DNA from: Paracentrotus lividus
Lineage: Eukaryota; Echinodermata; Echinoidea; Camarodonta; Echinidae
Direction: 5' to 3'
NCBI GenBank assembly: GCA_940671915.1
Contig: CALNVZ010001060.1
Coordinates: forward strand, 204,757 to 268,756
Length of the DNA stretch: 64,000 nt
In this document: positions 1-11,146 of the stretch, piece by piece
Layout: each line of letters starts with the position of its first letter
How positions within the stretch are numbered: the first letter of the stretch is position 1
Notes under the pieces: model-generated
What the model was told of the DNA's origin: nothing
Database searches by the model: none
The model's input: the letters and a program-made list of their open reading frames with translations, nothing else
Translations under genes and position numbers: made by a program

Positions 1-1443
1 TAGAAATGACAAATGCATGGTCATGTTTGCAATTTTGTACACGTGTGCTGAGAACTGAAGTGGGGGCTGAACCCCCTCCCCCAAGCACCCCGGCTCCACA
101 GCCCCTCGAAGGGGGTAATTTCACTGAATTGTGAACACATATCAATGAAACAAGTCATTTCTTTTTGCTTCGTTTTGGTTCGTGTAGGTACGTGGGTGCG
201 TGTGTTGCCAAAAGTAAGATATTGATTGTCAATTATGCAGTCATGGGTGCAGAGATGAAAAAAACAAAATGATAACAATAATATGGAAATGATAATATTA
301 ATGATAATTGACAAAGAAAATGACTACCATCTCAATTACCCCCAACGCCCAGCCACGCCCGAAGTGAAATCTATATACGCTGGATTATTATTATTATTTT
401 CAAACATTTTTTAGAAATTATATTTTTTTCATCGAGTAATTCTTAACCGATTCAAATTTATATTGACCCTTTCCATACATATATTAGTAATTTCAGTAAA
501 CTTATTTATATGTATATTCAACAATTTTTACACACAGAATTATGCACTTGCAATCGATCAAAAATAAATTCGCCTAGAAATTTTGAACATGTTCAAAACT
601 TTTTGGCGAATTATTTTCAAAAGAATTATTCATGCCTATCGAAAGGAATGTGGTTGAAACCAAGCTCGATCACTTCATGCCCCAATGCAGGACAAAAAGA
701 ATTCTTGTATTTCGACTCCATTCATTTCAGAAGTTCGCTACATTCCAAAATACTCATTGTCCGGAAAACACATAACAAAAGAAAATGCCTACCTACTGAA
801 TCGAGGTGGATTAGGCATTCTATGTATACGAAAATCTCTAAATTCGCCCTGTTCGCAAACGTTCGCAACTCAGTGGGATACCCCCTTAAGAGTGTAGTGT
901 CTCCAAACTAAATAATGCCTAAAAGCAGATAATAATGGGAATCATTTTGGATTTAGAGGGGAAGTCCGGACCCAAAATAAGGTGTTTTTATTAAGAGTAG
1001 AAAAATTACAAAAACAGATCAAAAAAGTTTTGAAAAAAATCGGACAAATAATAAAAAAAGTTATGAATATCCTAACGATGCAAAAAAATAAAAATAAAAT
1101 AAAATAAAATAAATTGTTTTCCTTATAACTTTACCCAAGTTATATTGATGGCAATATGCTATTGCATCGATACAAATATTGTAAGATCATCACCCCATCT
1201 ATAAATACACCAAAAAAAAAAAAAAAAAAAAAAAACACACAAACATTTTAAGTAGGTTTTCGATATGGAAAGAAGATATTCATAAATGTTGACATTCCCG
1301 TAAATTTTCACTTTTCTTTTGATATGTCATTAAAATTTCTCATTATTTGAAATGAATGTCAGCTGAATGCGCGTAGGCAGTTGGTCTTCCTTAGAGCAAC
1401 ACGCAAAGCTGTTGTCTGCCTCTACGTTCGTTGGTTTTTCATT
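1..1443. other. AT-rich intergenic DNA, no gene seen
   Basis: No reading frame here looks like a conserved protein. The stretch holds a short GC-rich patch near 57-116, an A-rich run with (AAAAT)n near 1080-1112 and a poly-A run near 1210-1235. Nothing suggests promoters or exons. It is best read as old intergenic sequence. Confidence 0.6.
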
Positions 1444-1618
1444 AAAACGTTACATTTTGTAACGTCCAACAAAAAACGTTTAAAAACGTTTTGGCAAATT
1501 GAAAGTCCAACATGGATGTTATATGAACGTTTTATAAACTTTCATTTTAAACGAAGACCTGCCGTACCCGAATAAGACGTTTTTAAAACGTTCTGAAAAC
1601 GTTCAGTGTTTGCTGGGA
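1444..1618 (-). mobile_element. Fragment of AACGTT-rich DNA transposon
   Basis: The stretch is packed with AACGTT/ACGTTTT words and ends at 1608-1618 with GTTTGCTGGGA. That is the reverse complement of the terminus of the larger element at 11947-13665 (TCCCAGCAAAC). Only this one end is visible; a partner terminus was not found to the left, so the copy looks truncated. No protein is encoded. The superfamily is not known to me. Confidence 0.55.
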
Positions 1619-2755
1619 ACAGTTAGCGCGCGCGAAATTTCTCTATGCATGTGCGTACGCGCGCGCAACATGACATTAAATCGACGCTTCAACTTGAAGT
1701 TTGAAGTGAATCGGGGAAAGAAAATAGAAAAGTTGTATTCAAACATGTGTTTGAAAGAGAAATCAAAAAAGGAATAGAAATACAAAATTATGAACAGGAA
1801 AAAAATAAGAACCAAGAGAAGATTTAAATTACCCAAACAATAATTAGAATTTCTGTGAATATTTGATGTAATGTGAATGCTATACGATGTGAAATGAATC
1901 TTTTGATACAGAGGCGAAAAATACAAAACATATTGAAGTTTATATGTGCTAAATATGAATTATTTATAAGAAAATATTTAAGACATTATAATTCATGAAA
2001 TGATTTTGCAAAATGGCATCTGGATGACGTCGCGAGATTAAGACTAAAAAGAAAATAAATTATTGTTTAGATTTCATGATCTGTAAAATTATTATTTTTT
2101 TAAAAAAAATGATAATTTATCACATTTTGGATTTTATATATTAGAGGTAACCTTATTTTCCATGCATTTATAAAGTCTCCATATGTCATCGTTATTTCTC
2201 CTTTTGGCTTTACTTTTGTTTTGTCTCTCACTCAGTCTGTTTATTGAAAGATCGTTTAGTCTTGAGTGGTACATGTTTTTGTTTGTTTGTTTGTCCTTTT
2301 TTTTTCTTTTTGACTACTAGGCTGTTATGGTGCAGTGGTTAACATTACGTACCATAATTGTAGTGTTAATCACTCACATTTCCTAAACTTACGTGTTCGG
2401 TAAAATATTATGTCTGACAAAACAAAACAAAAAAAAACAAAAACAAAACAAAACAAAAATAAATGCATGTCCATTTTGGGGGAAGATGTTACGGCCGTAT
2501 ATAATTCATTAATACAAAAAAATAAACAAAATGAAAAATAAAAATATAAAATAAAATAAATAAATGAATAATAAGTAAATGATAAATAAATAGATAAATG
2601 AATAATAATAGTTTTAAAAAAAAGTAATAATAATAATAATCATTATTATTATAAAGTTAACAAAGAAATAGAAAATGGTCGAGGAATGTGAATGGCTGCA
2701 AACAAAAAGGACACATTTTAATGGGGATAGGGTTATATTGGTCACTCCGGTCAGT
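1619..2755. other. AT-rich intergenic DNA with simple repeats
   Basis: No gene is supported. The stretch contains an alternating CG patch near 1626-1665, CAAAA-type low complexity near 2420-2460, and ATAA/AAT simple sequence near 2520-2650. A tRNA-like A-box word occurs near 2330-2350 but no convincing B box follows. Confidence 0.55.
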
Positions 2756-2975
2756 CATATCAATTCTACTCCATGTAAAATGTAAAGCTAACGTGCACCA
2801 TTTCGTAGCATTAAATCGGTACACAGTGCGCTTGCGCCAGATGAGTAAGGCGCGTCCATTATTTAAGGAGGGGGGGGGGCGGGCCGCGGAGAGGAATATG
2901 GTTTAACGACGTGCGCTGTGGCGAGAAGCGAGCAGACAAGTAGACGACTGCATGCAGCTAGCAGCACGTACGCAG

Positions 2976-3383
2976 GGGAGACCGGGTATGGACGTTACAA
3001 AATTCAAATTTAGGGCCAGATAATTCTTATGAAAGTACTCACACACTTCATTTTTGGGTCTGTAGTTAGCCTATTATGTTGGCTAATACCTGAGGCACAT
3101 AAAACTTGAAAACATGTTAAAACTAATTAACTACAGCTTAATTAATGAAGATATTTTTTTTGTAACAACCTTCCCCGTATACGGGGTAGGTTGTTACACT
3201 ATACGGGGTAAATTGTTACTATGTAAACACACGGGATAATTTTTGTTACAATGTGTAAATCTCTTATACCATACTTTTGTTTCAACTTTCCAGTTTTTTG
3301 GTATCGTTAACAGTAGATCAAGTAGAGCTCTAGAATAGTCTAAAGCAATAATAGAAATATCAAAACATGTAAACAATGTAAAC
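2976..3383 (+). mobile_element. 5' fragment of nested GGGAGACC miniature element
   Basis: It starts with GGGAGACCGGGTATGG, the same terminus as the intact copies at 33133-33986 (opposite orientation) and 59686-60487. It breaks off near 3383, where sequence equivalent to 61369 onward begins, so the right terminus is missing. It carries a 36-nt palindrome at 3162-3197 with arms of the GTAACAACCTTCCCCG type. No protein is encoded. Confidence 0.65.
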
Positions 3384-3402
3384 TTAACATGTGGTATTCT
3401 GA

Positions 3403-3665
3403 TAATTAAACCTAGGTGTAACCCCAGTCTAGAAATTTAGACCACACTTCTATGGAGTACTGTGTTTTATCTTATCTTCTATAATCATGGCAGAGCAACC
3501 AATTTATTAAAATTCATTGTATTTCATACTTTCTCATTCTTCTCATCTCATGACACATATGAACAACTTTGCTGCCGGACTAGAAATATTTTTACCTGGT
3601 TAATGAGTTGACAACATGGCACTCCATAAAAGTGTGGTCTAACCTAGGGTTAACTAAACCTAGGG
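3403..3665. repeat. Small inverted-repeat unit inside element A
   Basis: Arms of the type AGACCACACTTCTATGGAGT (left) and ACTCCATAAAAGTGTGGTCT (right) face each other about 150 bp apart, with AACCTAGG words outside both arms. The same unit is present in element B (about 61395-61650), so it was in the common ancestor of A and B. It may be an older nested miniature element. No target duplication was resolved. Confidence 0.5.
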
Positions 3666-4639
3666 CTATGAGACTACTACCCCACGACGCCCACCATGCC
3701 CACAGCAGCGCCAACGCCACATTTCCGTTATCATCCATCCTTAATTTAAGAGCTTTTCTGAAAATCCTCAGTTAATTTCTTTCAGAAAATATTTGCTTTT
3801 ATGTATAAGGGGTGTAGTATTTAAGTTACAAAAGATTCAAATAAAAAAGACACAATTTCCATGTTGCAAAATCATGTCACACGAAACTGGCCCAAATTAA
3901 AAGAACGCATGGCTATGTTAAAATTTGATTGGTTTTGAGATCATTTGATATTCAGAAAAAAATTAATATAGTACATCGTAGTATATAATATTTTGAACGA
4001 TTTCTCAATAAAATTATTGTTCAGGTTTGTTATGTTGATGTATAAAAAGCATATATAAACCATAATTGTTTAATCGATGGATGAATTAAATATCACTGGA
4101 TGTCAAGATCATACTAATGTTCTGGGCGGGTTTTGGATATTGAAAGCATGTGTATTGTAGCGCTATTATATATAAATTTACATATAATTTTATATTTGAT
4201 ATATTTGAGCGTCAGGAAATTATATAAAATATATACTGAAAAAGAGACAAAACTTATGAATAAATGCAGGCTCGGTCTATTTGCCGGGCTACCCCCCCCC
4301 CCTCTCCCTCCCACCGAATATTGAATTAAATATTGTGATTTAATATTGGGTACGAAGTTAATTGAAACGAATGATGGATGAGAATAACAAATTATTCTGA
4401 TGGCTTTGGATGTGTGTGTCGTTAGCTGCCAGTGGCCAAAGTTACATCTAGATTGATTGTAAAGAAAACGCGTAACGTAGGCTTCGTGGCTGCTACTATT
4501 AGCGCATTAAAAAAACAACAGAAAAAAAAAAAAAAAAACTCGCGTAAGAAGACTTCCCCCTGCAGTCGAATCGGATCGCCCGTCCGGTGAGGAGCAAATA
4601 CTGCGTGGAGGTGAAAGAAATTTATGAACGTTTCTCATG

Positions 4640-5302
4640 GTTTTAATTAGTAGATGCTTCAGACCAGATGGAGGAAAAAGACATTTTGGAAAGCCTATAA
4701 CATGATTGTGCTGAAGTTGTAATCAGAACCTGTATTTTACATAAATTGATGCTCCAAACCGAGAGATCTCGCCAAGACGCCGTTTGCATTATTTTCTATG
4801 CGATATGCATGTGATTTGCGTAAACATTGACCAATCGAGAAAAAAAATCTCTTATAATAGTTCAAAGTGACAGGACTTTTTTTTAACCAATTGAAATAAA
4901 TATACCATTAATGGAAAGCTGAGAATTCAACCTTTTAAAAACCGTGTGATCATTAAAGTGTAATATAATTATGCGTCATTGAGGAGCAAGACTTTGAAGC
5001 GCATGAGCTGTTCTGGGCTCAAAATTGGCCATATTGTACAGGAATATGTTCTGACCAGGCTTTCGAATTGATTCAAGAGACAGGACCTTTTTTTCCCCTT
5101 TGCAATAAGTTATCCCTATTTAAATTCAGACTGTGAGCGTACTCAATCAAATTGATCATTTCTTTGAAAGGGCAGTTGCTCGCCACAATAAAGAAAATAA
5201 AGTGAAAAACTGTCCAAAAACAGAAAAAGTAAATGGGAGCGTTCGCTTTGAGTAGAATGGTAGCGCCCTCTATCTCTTAAGTTTACAACTAGAATTGATA
5301 TG
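4640..5302 (+). repeat. 3' module of the A/B transposon family
   Basis: This ~660-bp module (AGATGCTTCAGACCAGATGG through the terminal TAGAATTGATATG) occurs three times in the window: here, at 63220-63896 (close copy) and at 60500-61176 (more diverged). All three end at the same terminal word. It is the right end of the transposon. Confidence 0.65.
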
Positions 5303-5348
5303 ATCCATCAATATTTTTCTTAACTTACTTTTATTCTTTCATCATTAT

Positions 5349-5349
<1 letters not shown>

Positions 5350-5422
<73 letters not shown>
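5350..5422. repeat. (TA)n microsatellite
   Basis: About 36 uninterrupted TA units lie directly against the left end of a TA-targeting Tc1-like element. The neighbouring stretch 5303-5349 is plain AT-rich sequence. Confidence 0.95.
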
Positions 5423-5427
<5 letters not shown>

Positions 5428-6569
5428 TGGCCAAAATTATTAGAACACCCGAAGCTACACAAAGTTTAAGGTTAAATTTTTTTGTGCCGACCGTTTTCAT
5501 GCCTTTATAGCATAAGGTCTTATGCGTCCTGTGATACCAAACTTAAATTATTTCGACAGGTAACGCGCACCTTTAAAAATCGTTGCGCTATGCGCTTTCA
5601 GTTTCCCCATGTTTTGAACGTGTATTAAACTTGTAGTACAAATGCAAAAACGTGAAATGCCAAATACAAATTTAATTTAATCTAGATAGGTGAAACCTTG
5701 CAGGCTAATTTATTCTTACATGCCCAAAATACGTGCTAAGTTTTAAAAAAAAATTCAAGGGGAGGGGTAGATTGGACCCATCCCCTGGTCAAACGATAAC
5801 CAAATATAACCCTACCAATTTAGGGTTAAGATCACTGGCGTAAATCCACTAGCGGTTTCAGGGAGGGAGGGGGGGGGGGGATGGCGCTTTGTATTATTAT
5901 GTAATATCCCCCCCCCCCCCCTGATGAATAGCATTCTTTAGTACGGATTTACGCCAGTGGTTAAGATTATTTTTCTTGAAATAAAGAAATTTAATTACAA
6001 ATACAAACATTTTAAAGGGAATTTCATGAGTAATTCAAATAATAAAATGATAATGCGCCTTGAGCACTCTACAGAGTGGATACGTGCGCAATACAAATCA
6101 CATTATTATTATTATTATTATATGATGAAAAATTAAGGGTCATTGGAAGGGAGGACTTAAACAGGGGCTCTGAATTAAAAAATTGGAGCCCCTCAAAAAC
6201 AATCTTTAAATGCCAATATAAGATGTTACTATTTCATGCTACCTTATTATAAATGCCACTTTTGACATCCTCAGGAAATTCTCTTTCCGAAAATAAATAC
6301 TTTTGTAAGGAGAGGCTTAATTTTTTTTAAAGTTATGACACTTTGATCCTGATAGGGGTAAGATTTTCAGATTTTTCAATTGTGGCGTAACACGAAAAAG
6401 GGCGACTAGGGGGAGACGTCCCAACATATGGCTATGTTATTTAGTTTTTAAAGCATAATGATTACTTTCGGAGACATTCTAACAATTTTAGAGGTTTTTA
6501 AAAGGTCAACTGAATGAAAATAACTAAAATTATTTAAATCTCGTTGGTGTTCTAATAATTTTGGCCAAC
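5423..6569. mobile_element. Tc1/mariner-like element, non-autonomous or decayed
   Basis: Inverted ends AGTGGCCAAAATTATTAG (left, from 5426) and its near-complement ending at about 6569 share about 24 bp. TA dinucleotides flank both ends. This terminal style is characteristic of Tc1/mariner elements. No DDE/D transposase frame is readable in the 1.1 kb between the ends. It contains a nested hAT miniature element at 5833-5959. Confidence 0.75.
5833..5959. mobile_element. 127-bp hAT miniature element with 8-bp target duplication
   Basis: The ends are CACTGGCGTAAATCC and its reverse complement GGATTTACGCCAGTG. The flanks are identical 8-mers GTTAAGAT at 5825-5832 and 5960-5967. An 8-bp duplication and CA-starting termini are the hallmarks of the hAT superfamily. 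The interior is mostly a poly-G run and a poly-C run. It lies within the Tc1-like element and so is younger than it. Confidence 0.85.
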
Positions 6570-6738
6570 TAAAACTTACAATGCGTCCCCCCCCCAAAAA
6601 AAAAAAAAAAAAAAAAAAAAATATATATATAAATAAATAAATAAAACAAAAAAAATAAATTAAAAAATAAATAAATAAATAAATAAACTATACACGTTTG
6701 AAATGGGTAACGAATTGGGAAAAAACTTTAGATATATA
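6570..6738. repeat. A-rich and ATAA low-complexity stretch
   Basis: A poly-C/poly-A junction near 6589-6620 is followed by ATAA/AAAT repeats to about 6690. It is a spacer between two transposons. No gene was seen. Confidence 0.7.
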
Positions 6739-8871
6739 AACACAAAACAAAAAGACAGTTCCCCCTATTTCAGATATCAATAATTTTTTAACCAGGAGGA
6801 ATTTAAAAAAAAATCTAATTATATGTCCATGTAGGAAATTTAATTAGCTACCATAGCTGCAAATTTTAAGAAAAATCATCAAGTCATGCTTCAGTGATTA
6901 ATGGTTAAATGCAAAAAATGTCATTTTTTAATCAAGATCATGTTAGTTGGAGATCAGATGAAGCTGTGTGCCAAGTTTCGTGACATAACCCACGGCAGAA
7001 TTAACAGTAATCATCAATGAAATTGGCTAAATGTCATGTTTGTCAGGTATTGATTTCCTCCTACATTGTCTTTATGTACAGAGGTTTAACAAAAGTTTAC
7101 CAACAGTGAAATTTGGCATATTTTAATTGTCAGTTTTTGTCCATTTGACTGTGAATTATTGTATGAAATTTTGCACATAACTTCAACTGGTCTCCAACTG
7201 AAATGATCGTTACTCAAATTACGTATTCGAAAAGCCACTGAACCATGACGAAGCCCGAAACTTTCTTCTCATGTTCATGATTTTCTTGTATCTTATGCCC
7301 ACTGAGGCGTGAAACATCGGGATTTTCATGAAAATAAAATCAAAAGTACTTCCCAAACAGAGTTGTTATATTCAATCAAATTAAGAATTTGAATTTGAGT
7401 TCGTACGTGAGAAAAGGGCTTTTCCAGTCTCACGTGCTCACTGAAGCAGGAATTTTTAAATAAATGCCATAGGATTATTGAAACGTGCCCAAAGAATATA
7501 AATAAAACCCTAAAATGTTATTGAGATGCTTTCTAGTGCATAAAATTGACTCTTAGTTATTTTAAAATGGCCTATTTTTTGGTTGATTGATGGGTTCTTT
7601 CAACCATGAATAAATGGATATTGGTTGCATACACCTCCAAAGCAGGAATTTCCTCACATTTGATCGATTATACCATGGCAAAGAAGTAAGAATCGCACTT
7701 TGGGCATTTTTTTCTGCATGCTCACTCAACCGTGAAATTTGACGCAAAATTTCGTTTCCTTATATTGGGAAGCACGTTTTGCATACATTCTAACGTGTAA
7801 ATTGTTTAAAATCTGAAAATGGGTCCGATGTCATTGAATCAAAGTTGTGATTTTAGGCTTGTGAACTTCAAAAAAAAAATGACATTTTTGCATTAAACCA
7901 TTAATCACTGAAGCATGACTTTATGATTTTTCCTGTATACGAAACTATATCATCGTGAGAGCATCTGATGCCGAAATTTCTCTGAGAAAATGGCTGAAAA
8001 CCAAAAAGGTAGGTAAAACAGCATTTTTTTTTACCCTGATGTAAAATTTGATATTTCACAGAATGTGATGGTGAAAGAGTGTTTGAGGGGGTAACTCAAT
8101 TGTTTTGTATATTTAGTAAGCTTATAATTTCATTTTAATCATACTAGCGTGTACAGGTCAATTTGTTTCAGTGAAGGGGTGCAATGTGGCTTTGAATGCT
8201 TGCCCGATACAGCAACATCAGTGCAGGTAATATGGCCCATCCAACATGACGGAAATGATTCTGGTACTTAGTATTGGGATGAGGCATCAATCTCTTTGCT
8301 ACGATGTTTGGGGGTATATTCACAGTATATAATTAATATAAATAACTTATTGTAGGCCTATATATTGACTTGTATAATGAAAATAATATTTAAATAATAT
8401 TAAAAAAAGAAATAATATACAAAATACAAAACAATGAAACATATAGTCAAAGTATTTACTGAAGGGTCTTATAATTTCAAATGATATCTTAAAGTTAATG
8501 ATTTTCAACAGTTTAAGCAAATTCCAGACATGGTAGAGTCATTGTAGTTTTTAATACATAGATTAAATACATGTGCCCATATTACCTGCACATGCAGGTA
8601 ATATGGGCACTTTGGTAATGACGTCAACATTTGAATATTGCAGACAGGGGGGTTGGTGATAATTGTTTTTCTTCACAACAAAAGTTAAAGCAGTAGTTAT
8701 TGATTCATATAAACAAAGTTTAGACTGTGTGTCATTTTGTATTTTTATTTAAATTAGGCAAATGAGCTTAGGGTGCCCAAATTACCTGCATGTACCCTAA
8801 TTAGATTTTTTTTTTTATTCCTCCTGGTTAAAAAAAATTATTGATATCTGAAATAGGGGGAACTTTGTTGT
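6739..8871. mobile_element. 2.1-kb TIR element, TA-flanked (mariner-like style)
   Basis: Left end AGTTCCCCCTATTTCAGATA (from 6757) and right end TATCTGAAATAGGGGGAACT (to about 8865) belong to inverted arms of at least 70 bp. Both ends sit next to TA. The outermost bases are AC-rich and resemble the relative at 37396-39105. The interior repeats degenerate motifs such as TCATGCTTCAGTGA in both orientations. No transposase was recognised. A smaller inverted unit occupies 8222-8790. Confidence 0.7.
8222..8790. mobile_element. Nested element with four TGCAGGTAATATGG ends
   Basis: The word TGCAGGTAATATGG appears at 8222 (+), within 8575-8590 (-), at 8593-8606 (+) and, as AATT variant, at about 8774-8790 (-). 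The two middle copies form a perfect 38-nt palindrome (8573-8610) with 18-nt arms and a 2-nt spacer. The arrangement looks like two inverted-repeat units back to back inside the larger element. No target duplication was resolved and nothing is encoded. Confidence 0.5.
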
Positions 8872-8877
8872 AGTTGT

Positions 8878-10020
8878 TTTTTTTTTTGTAATGTTCTTTA
8901 TTGTGTTCATTCAATACATCAAATCAAATTATACATGTACATCTGTATTGTATAATATCATTTAATACATAAAATCTAATCATACATCATTTAATTCTAT
9001 AACATAATTCAAAACTCACTAAATAATATCAATTCATACAAATTGTGATATATAACATATTGGAACCAATTACAGAGTACAAAATACAGTAATCTCAAAT
9101 TATATTGAATGAATTATTATTGTTATAACACCCCCGCCCCCCCCCCCTCTATATTTTGTTTGCAGTACTAGTATCTCTATTACATATTATAATTTATAAC
9201 ATATTGAAGCAAAGTATAGACTGCAATGAACTTAGTTATATCGAATGAAATAAAGTTTGTTATACCCCTTAACCCCATTAAAAAAACAACAACAACAACA
9301 AACAGAAAACAAAACAAAAACAGGACAAAAAAAAAAAAAAAAAATAGACGCGGGCAGTCTATGGCAGTCGAGACCGGTCAATCAAACACAGCTATGAAAA
9401 GGGCTACCCCACCCCATTTCCTCATCCCTTGCATCTCCTTGCATATTGTCCATGTTTACCTTGAGATGTTTCCATTTTTATAGTGGAACGTCAACGTATT
9501 TCGTTCAGTAGCACTCTTTCTTTCTTTCTGTTTACTTTGGAGTATTTTCTCTTCTATTTCTTCAATACTTGGAGGCTTCTTTTTTTCCCTACTAATAAAT
9601 ATCAAATATTTAATTAATAAAACCACATGATTAATCATTTGCCTATCTTCGGCTATTTCGTCTAATCCAATGTGAACTTCCTTCCAGCTCATATCTTTAA
9701 GGATTGGAATATCCAAACTATCACTTCATTGATCCCATAAATTTCTCACCATTTCGCATTCCAAAAATATGTTTCCTCTTCTTTTCCACAAAATGAGCAT
9801 TTATCATTTGATATGAAGTGAAACCTGTATAAATAACGATTGACATAAGCAATTTTATAAAGCAATTTGAATTGAAACCCTGTTAGTTTATTATCTAAAG
9901 TGCTAATTCTTGGTCGGACAAAAACCTTTTCAATTTCTTTAACCGACAGATTGTCCGTGGGCCTTTCAAGAAGTCTAAAAGTTTTTGTTTTTTAAATATA
10001 ATATAAACGTTTCCTTTGTA
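8878..10020 (-). mobile_element. 5'-truncated L1-type LINE, 3' end of ORF2 and poly-A tail
   Basis: On the minus strand, about 9990-9720 translates to a segment containing FQFKLLYKIAYVN and CSFCGKEEE, matching the zf-RVT region found after the reverse transcriptase in L1/Tx1-type ORF2 proteins. A C-terminal piece reading INHVVLLIKYLIF and ending at 9456 follows after a frame change near 9717. A 3' untranslated region follows to AATAAA (complement at 8897-8902) and an A-tail (T-run at 8878-8887). The reverse transcriptase and endonuclease are absent. It is a dead, 5'-truncated insertion whose tail lies 6 bp from the end of the element at 6739-8871. Confidence 0.75.
8897..8902 (-). terminator. 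Polyadenylation signal of the LINE
   Basis: AATAAA on the minus strand, 10 nt upstream of an A-run of about 10, at the expected spacing for a reverse-transcribed polyadenylated RNA. Confidence 0.7.
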
Positions 10021-10210
10021 GCTAAGAAAAAAGGGCACGTTTAGTAACGAAAATGTATTTTTTATTTATTATTTTTTTTTTTTTGGCATTAGGCCATCCA
10101 GAACGTCATCATGTGACGGCCACAGGGGTACGGTTTATTGGCAATCTTGTCGATCTTGCATCTTTTCTCTCTCTCTCTCTCTCTCTCTTTCCCCTTTCCT
10201 TTCCTTTTTG

Positions 10211-10241
<31 letters not shown>

Positions 10242-10349
10242 TTTTCGCTTGGGGATGGGGGCCGCGCCTATCTACCAACTTTTTGGTCTAATCTGAATTT
10301 TATGTAAATACAATAATGATCAAATTGTCACCTGGTCTTTTGCCCATTT
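10021..10349. other. Low-complexity spacer
   Basis: It contains a T-rich run, a (CT)n run near 10165-10190 and a (TTTTG)n run near 10206-10240. No gene was seen. Confidence 0.65.
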
Positions 10350-10849
10350 CAGGCGTGGATCCAGGGGTCCAGCGGGCCAGCCCTCCCCCAACCCCCCCCC
10401 CCCCCCGCAAAGAAAAAAAAAGATTGTTGACCCGACTGACCAATCTACCCCTTCCCCCCCCTATGACTGTTACATAATCACCTTGTTGATGGCCGCAGGC
10501 CGAGAAATTTTAACACTCCCCCCCCCCCCCCTCATATTATGCTATGTCTCTGATGAATAGAGTGAGGATGGGGGCTGCAGCCCCTACTCTGTTTTATACA
10601 TATTAGTTTTGTTTTATTGTATTTTCTTTTTGGTTAACATATTCGTTTTCAAGCAGACATGTATTTGTTGAATACATAGTGATAAAAAACGCGAACATTA
10701 TAATCAGCTTATGTTTTTTTGTTTTTGTTTTGTTTTGTTTTGTGTGTGTTTTGCAAGCTCAGGCTCCCCCTTCCTCTATGATCAGCCTCTTTTCTAACAA
10801 AAACACTTCAGGGCCCCCTCCAAAATTTTATTTTCTTACCCGAACATAA
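10350..10849. other. GC-homopolymer-rich spacer with hAT-like terminus
   Basis: CAGGCGTGGATCCAGGGG at about 10352 resembles hAT termini (CAGGGGCGTGGATCC style). Three poly-C runs follow, then T/G-rich low-complexity sequence near 10715-10750. No partner end or target duplication was found, so only a fragment is supported. No gene was seen. Confidence 0.4.
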
Positions 10850-11144
10850 CATTCCCAATTTGTATACAGTTATTTCTATTATGGATGCCCCAAAACGAAT
10901 TCGAATTCACCAGAAGACAGGAATTTTATTAATTGACGAATTTGAGCGAACATTGACGAATGTGACTGCTCACAACAGCAAATTTATCGGCGCAATTTGC
11001 AATTGGATTGAACGGTGTTTGATTTTGGCTACACATAAACGAATTTCATTGCAGATTTGTAATCGCGATCACATTCCGGACGAAAGCGCTCGAAAGAAAT
11101 GTCAAATTGATCGGAGATAGTTTAAACTTGACCGGGAAAACCTA
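10850..11144. mobile_element. Right-end fragment related to the TAGGTTTTCCCGG element
   Basis: The terminus CCGGGAAAACCTA at 11132-11144, followed by TA, matches the right end of the element at 40886-41858. The left end is not present. The open frame over this piece (about 86 codons) resembles nothing known to me and is probably fortuitous. Confidence 0.45.
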
Positions 11145-11146
11145 TA

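Larger units (their letters stand above)
2756..5302 (+). mobile_element. Element A: TIR transposon, shorter copy of the A/B family
   Basis: The element begins CATATCAATTCTA (2756-2768) and ends with its reverse complement TAGAATTGATATG (5290-5302), a 13-bp TIR. It is homologous along its length to element B (59470-63896) in the same orientation. Relative to B it lacks the stretch equivalent to about 60060-61365, so its nested GGGAGACC element survives only as a 5' piece. No transposase-like reading frame was recognised, so this is a non-autonomous copy. No target duplication is evident. The family is unassigned. Confidence 0.7.

Noticed and set aside
2325-2400. tRNA-derived SINE head
   Set aside because: TGGTGCAGTGGTTAAC resembles an A box, but no convincing B box or SINE tail follows.
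10860-11120. 86-codon frame as a gene
   Set aside because: It lies in a transposon-end fragment, lacks splice or promoter context and matches no family I know.
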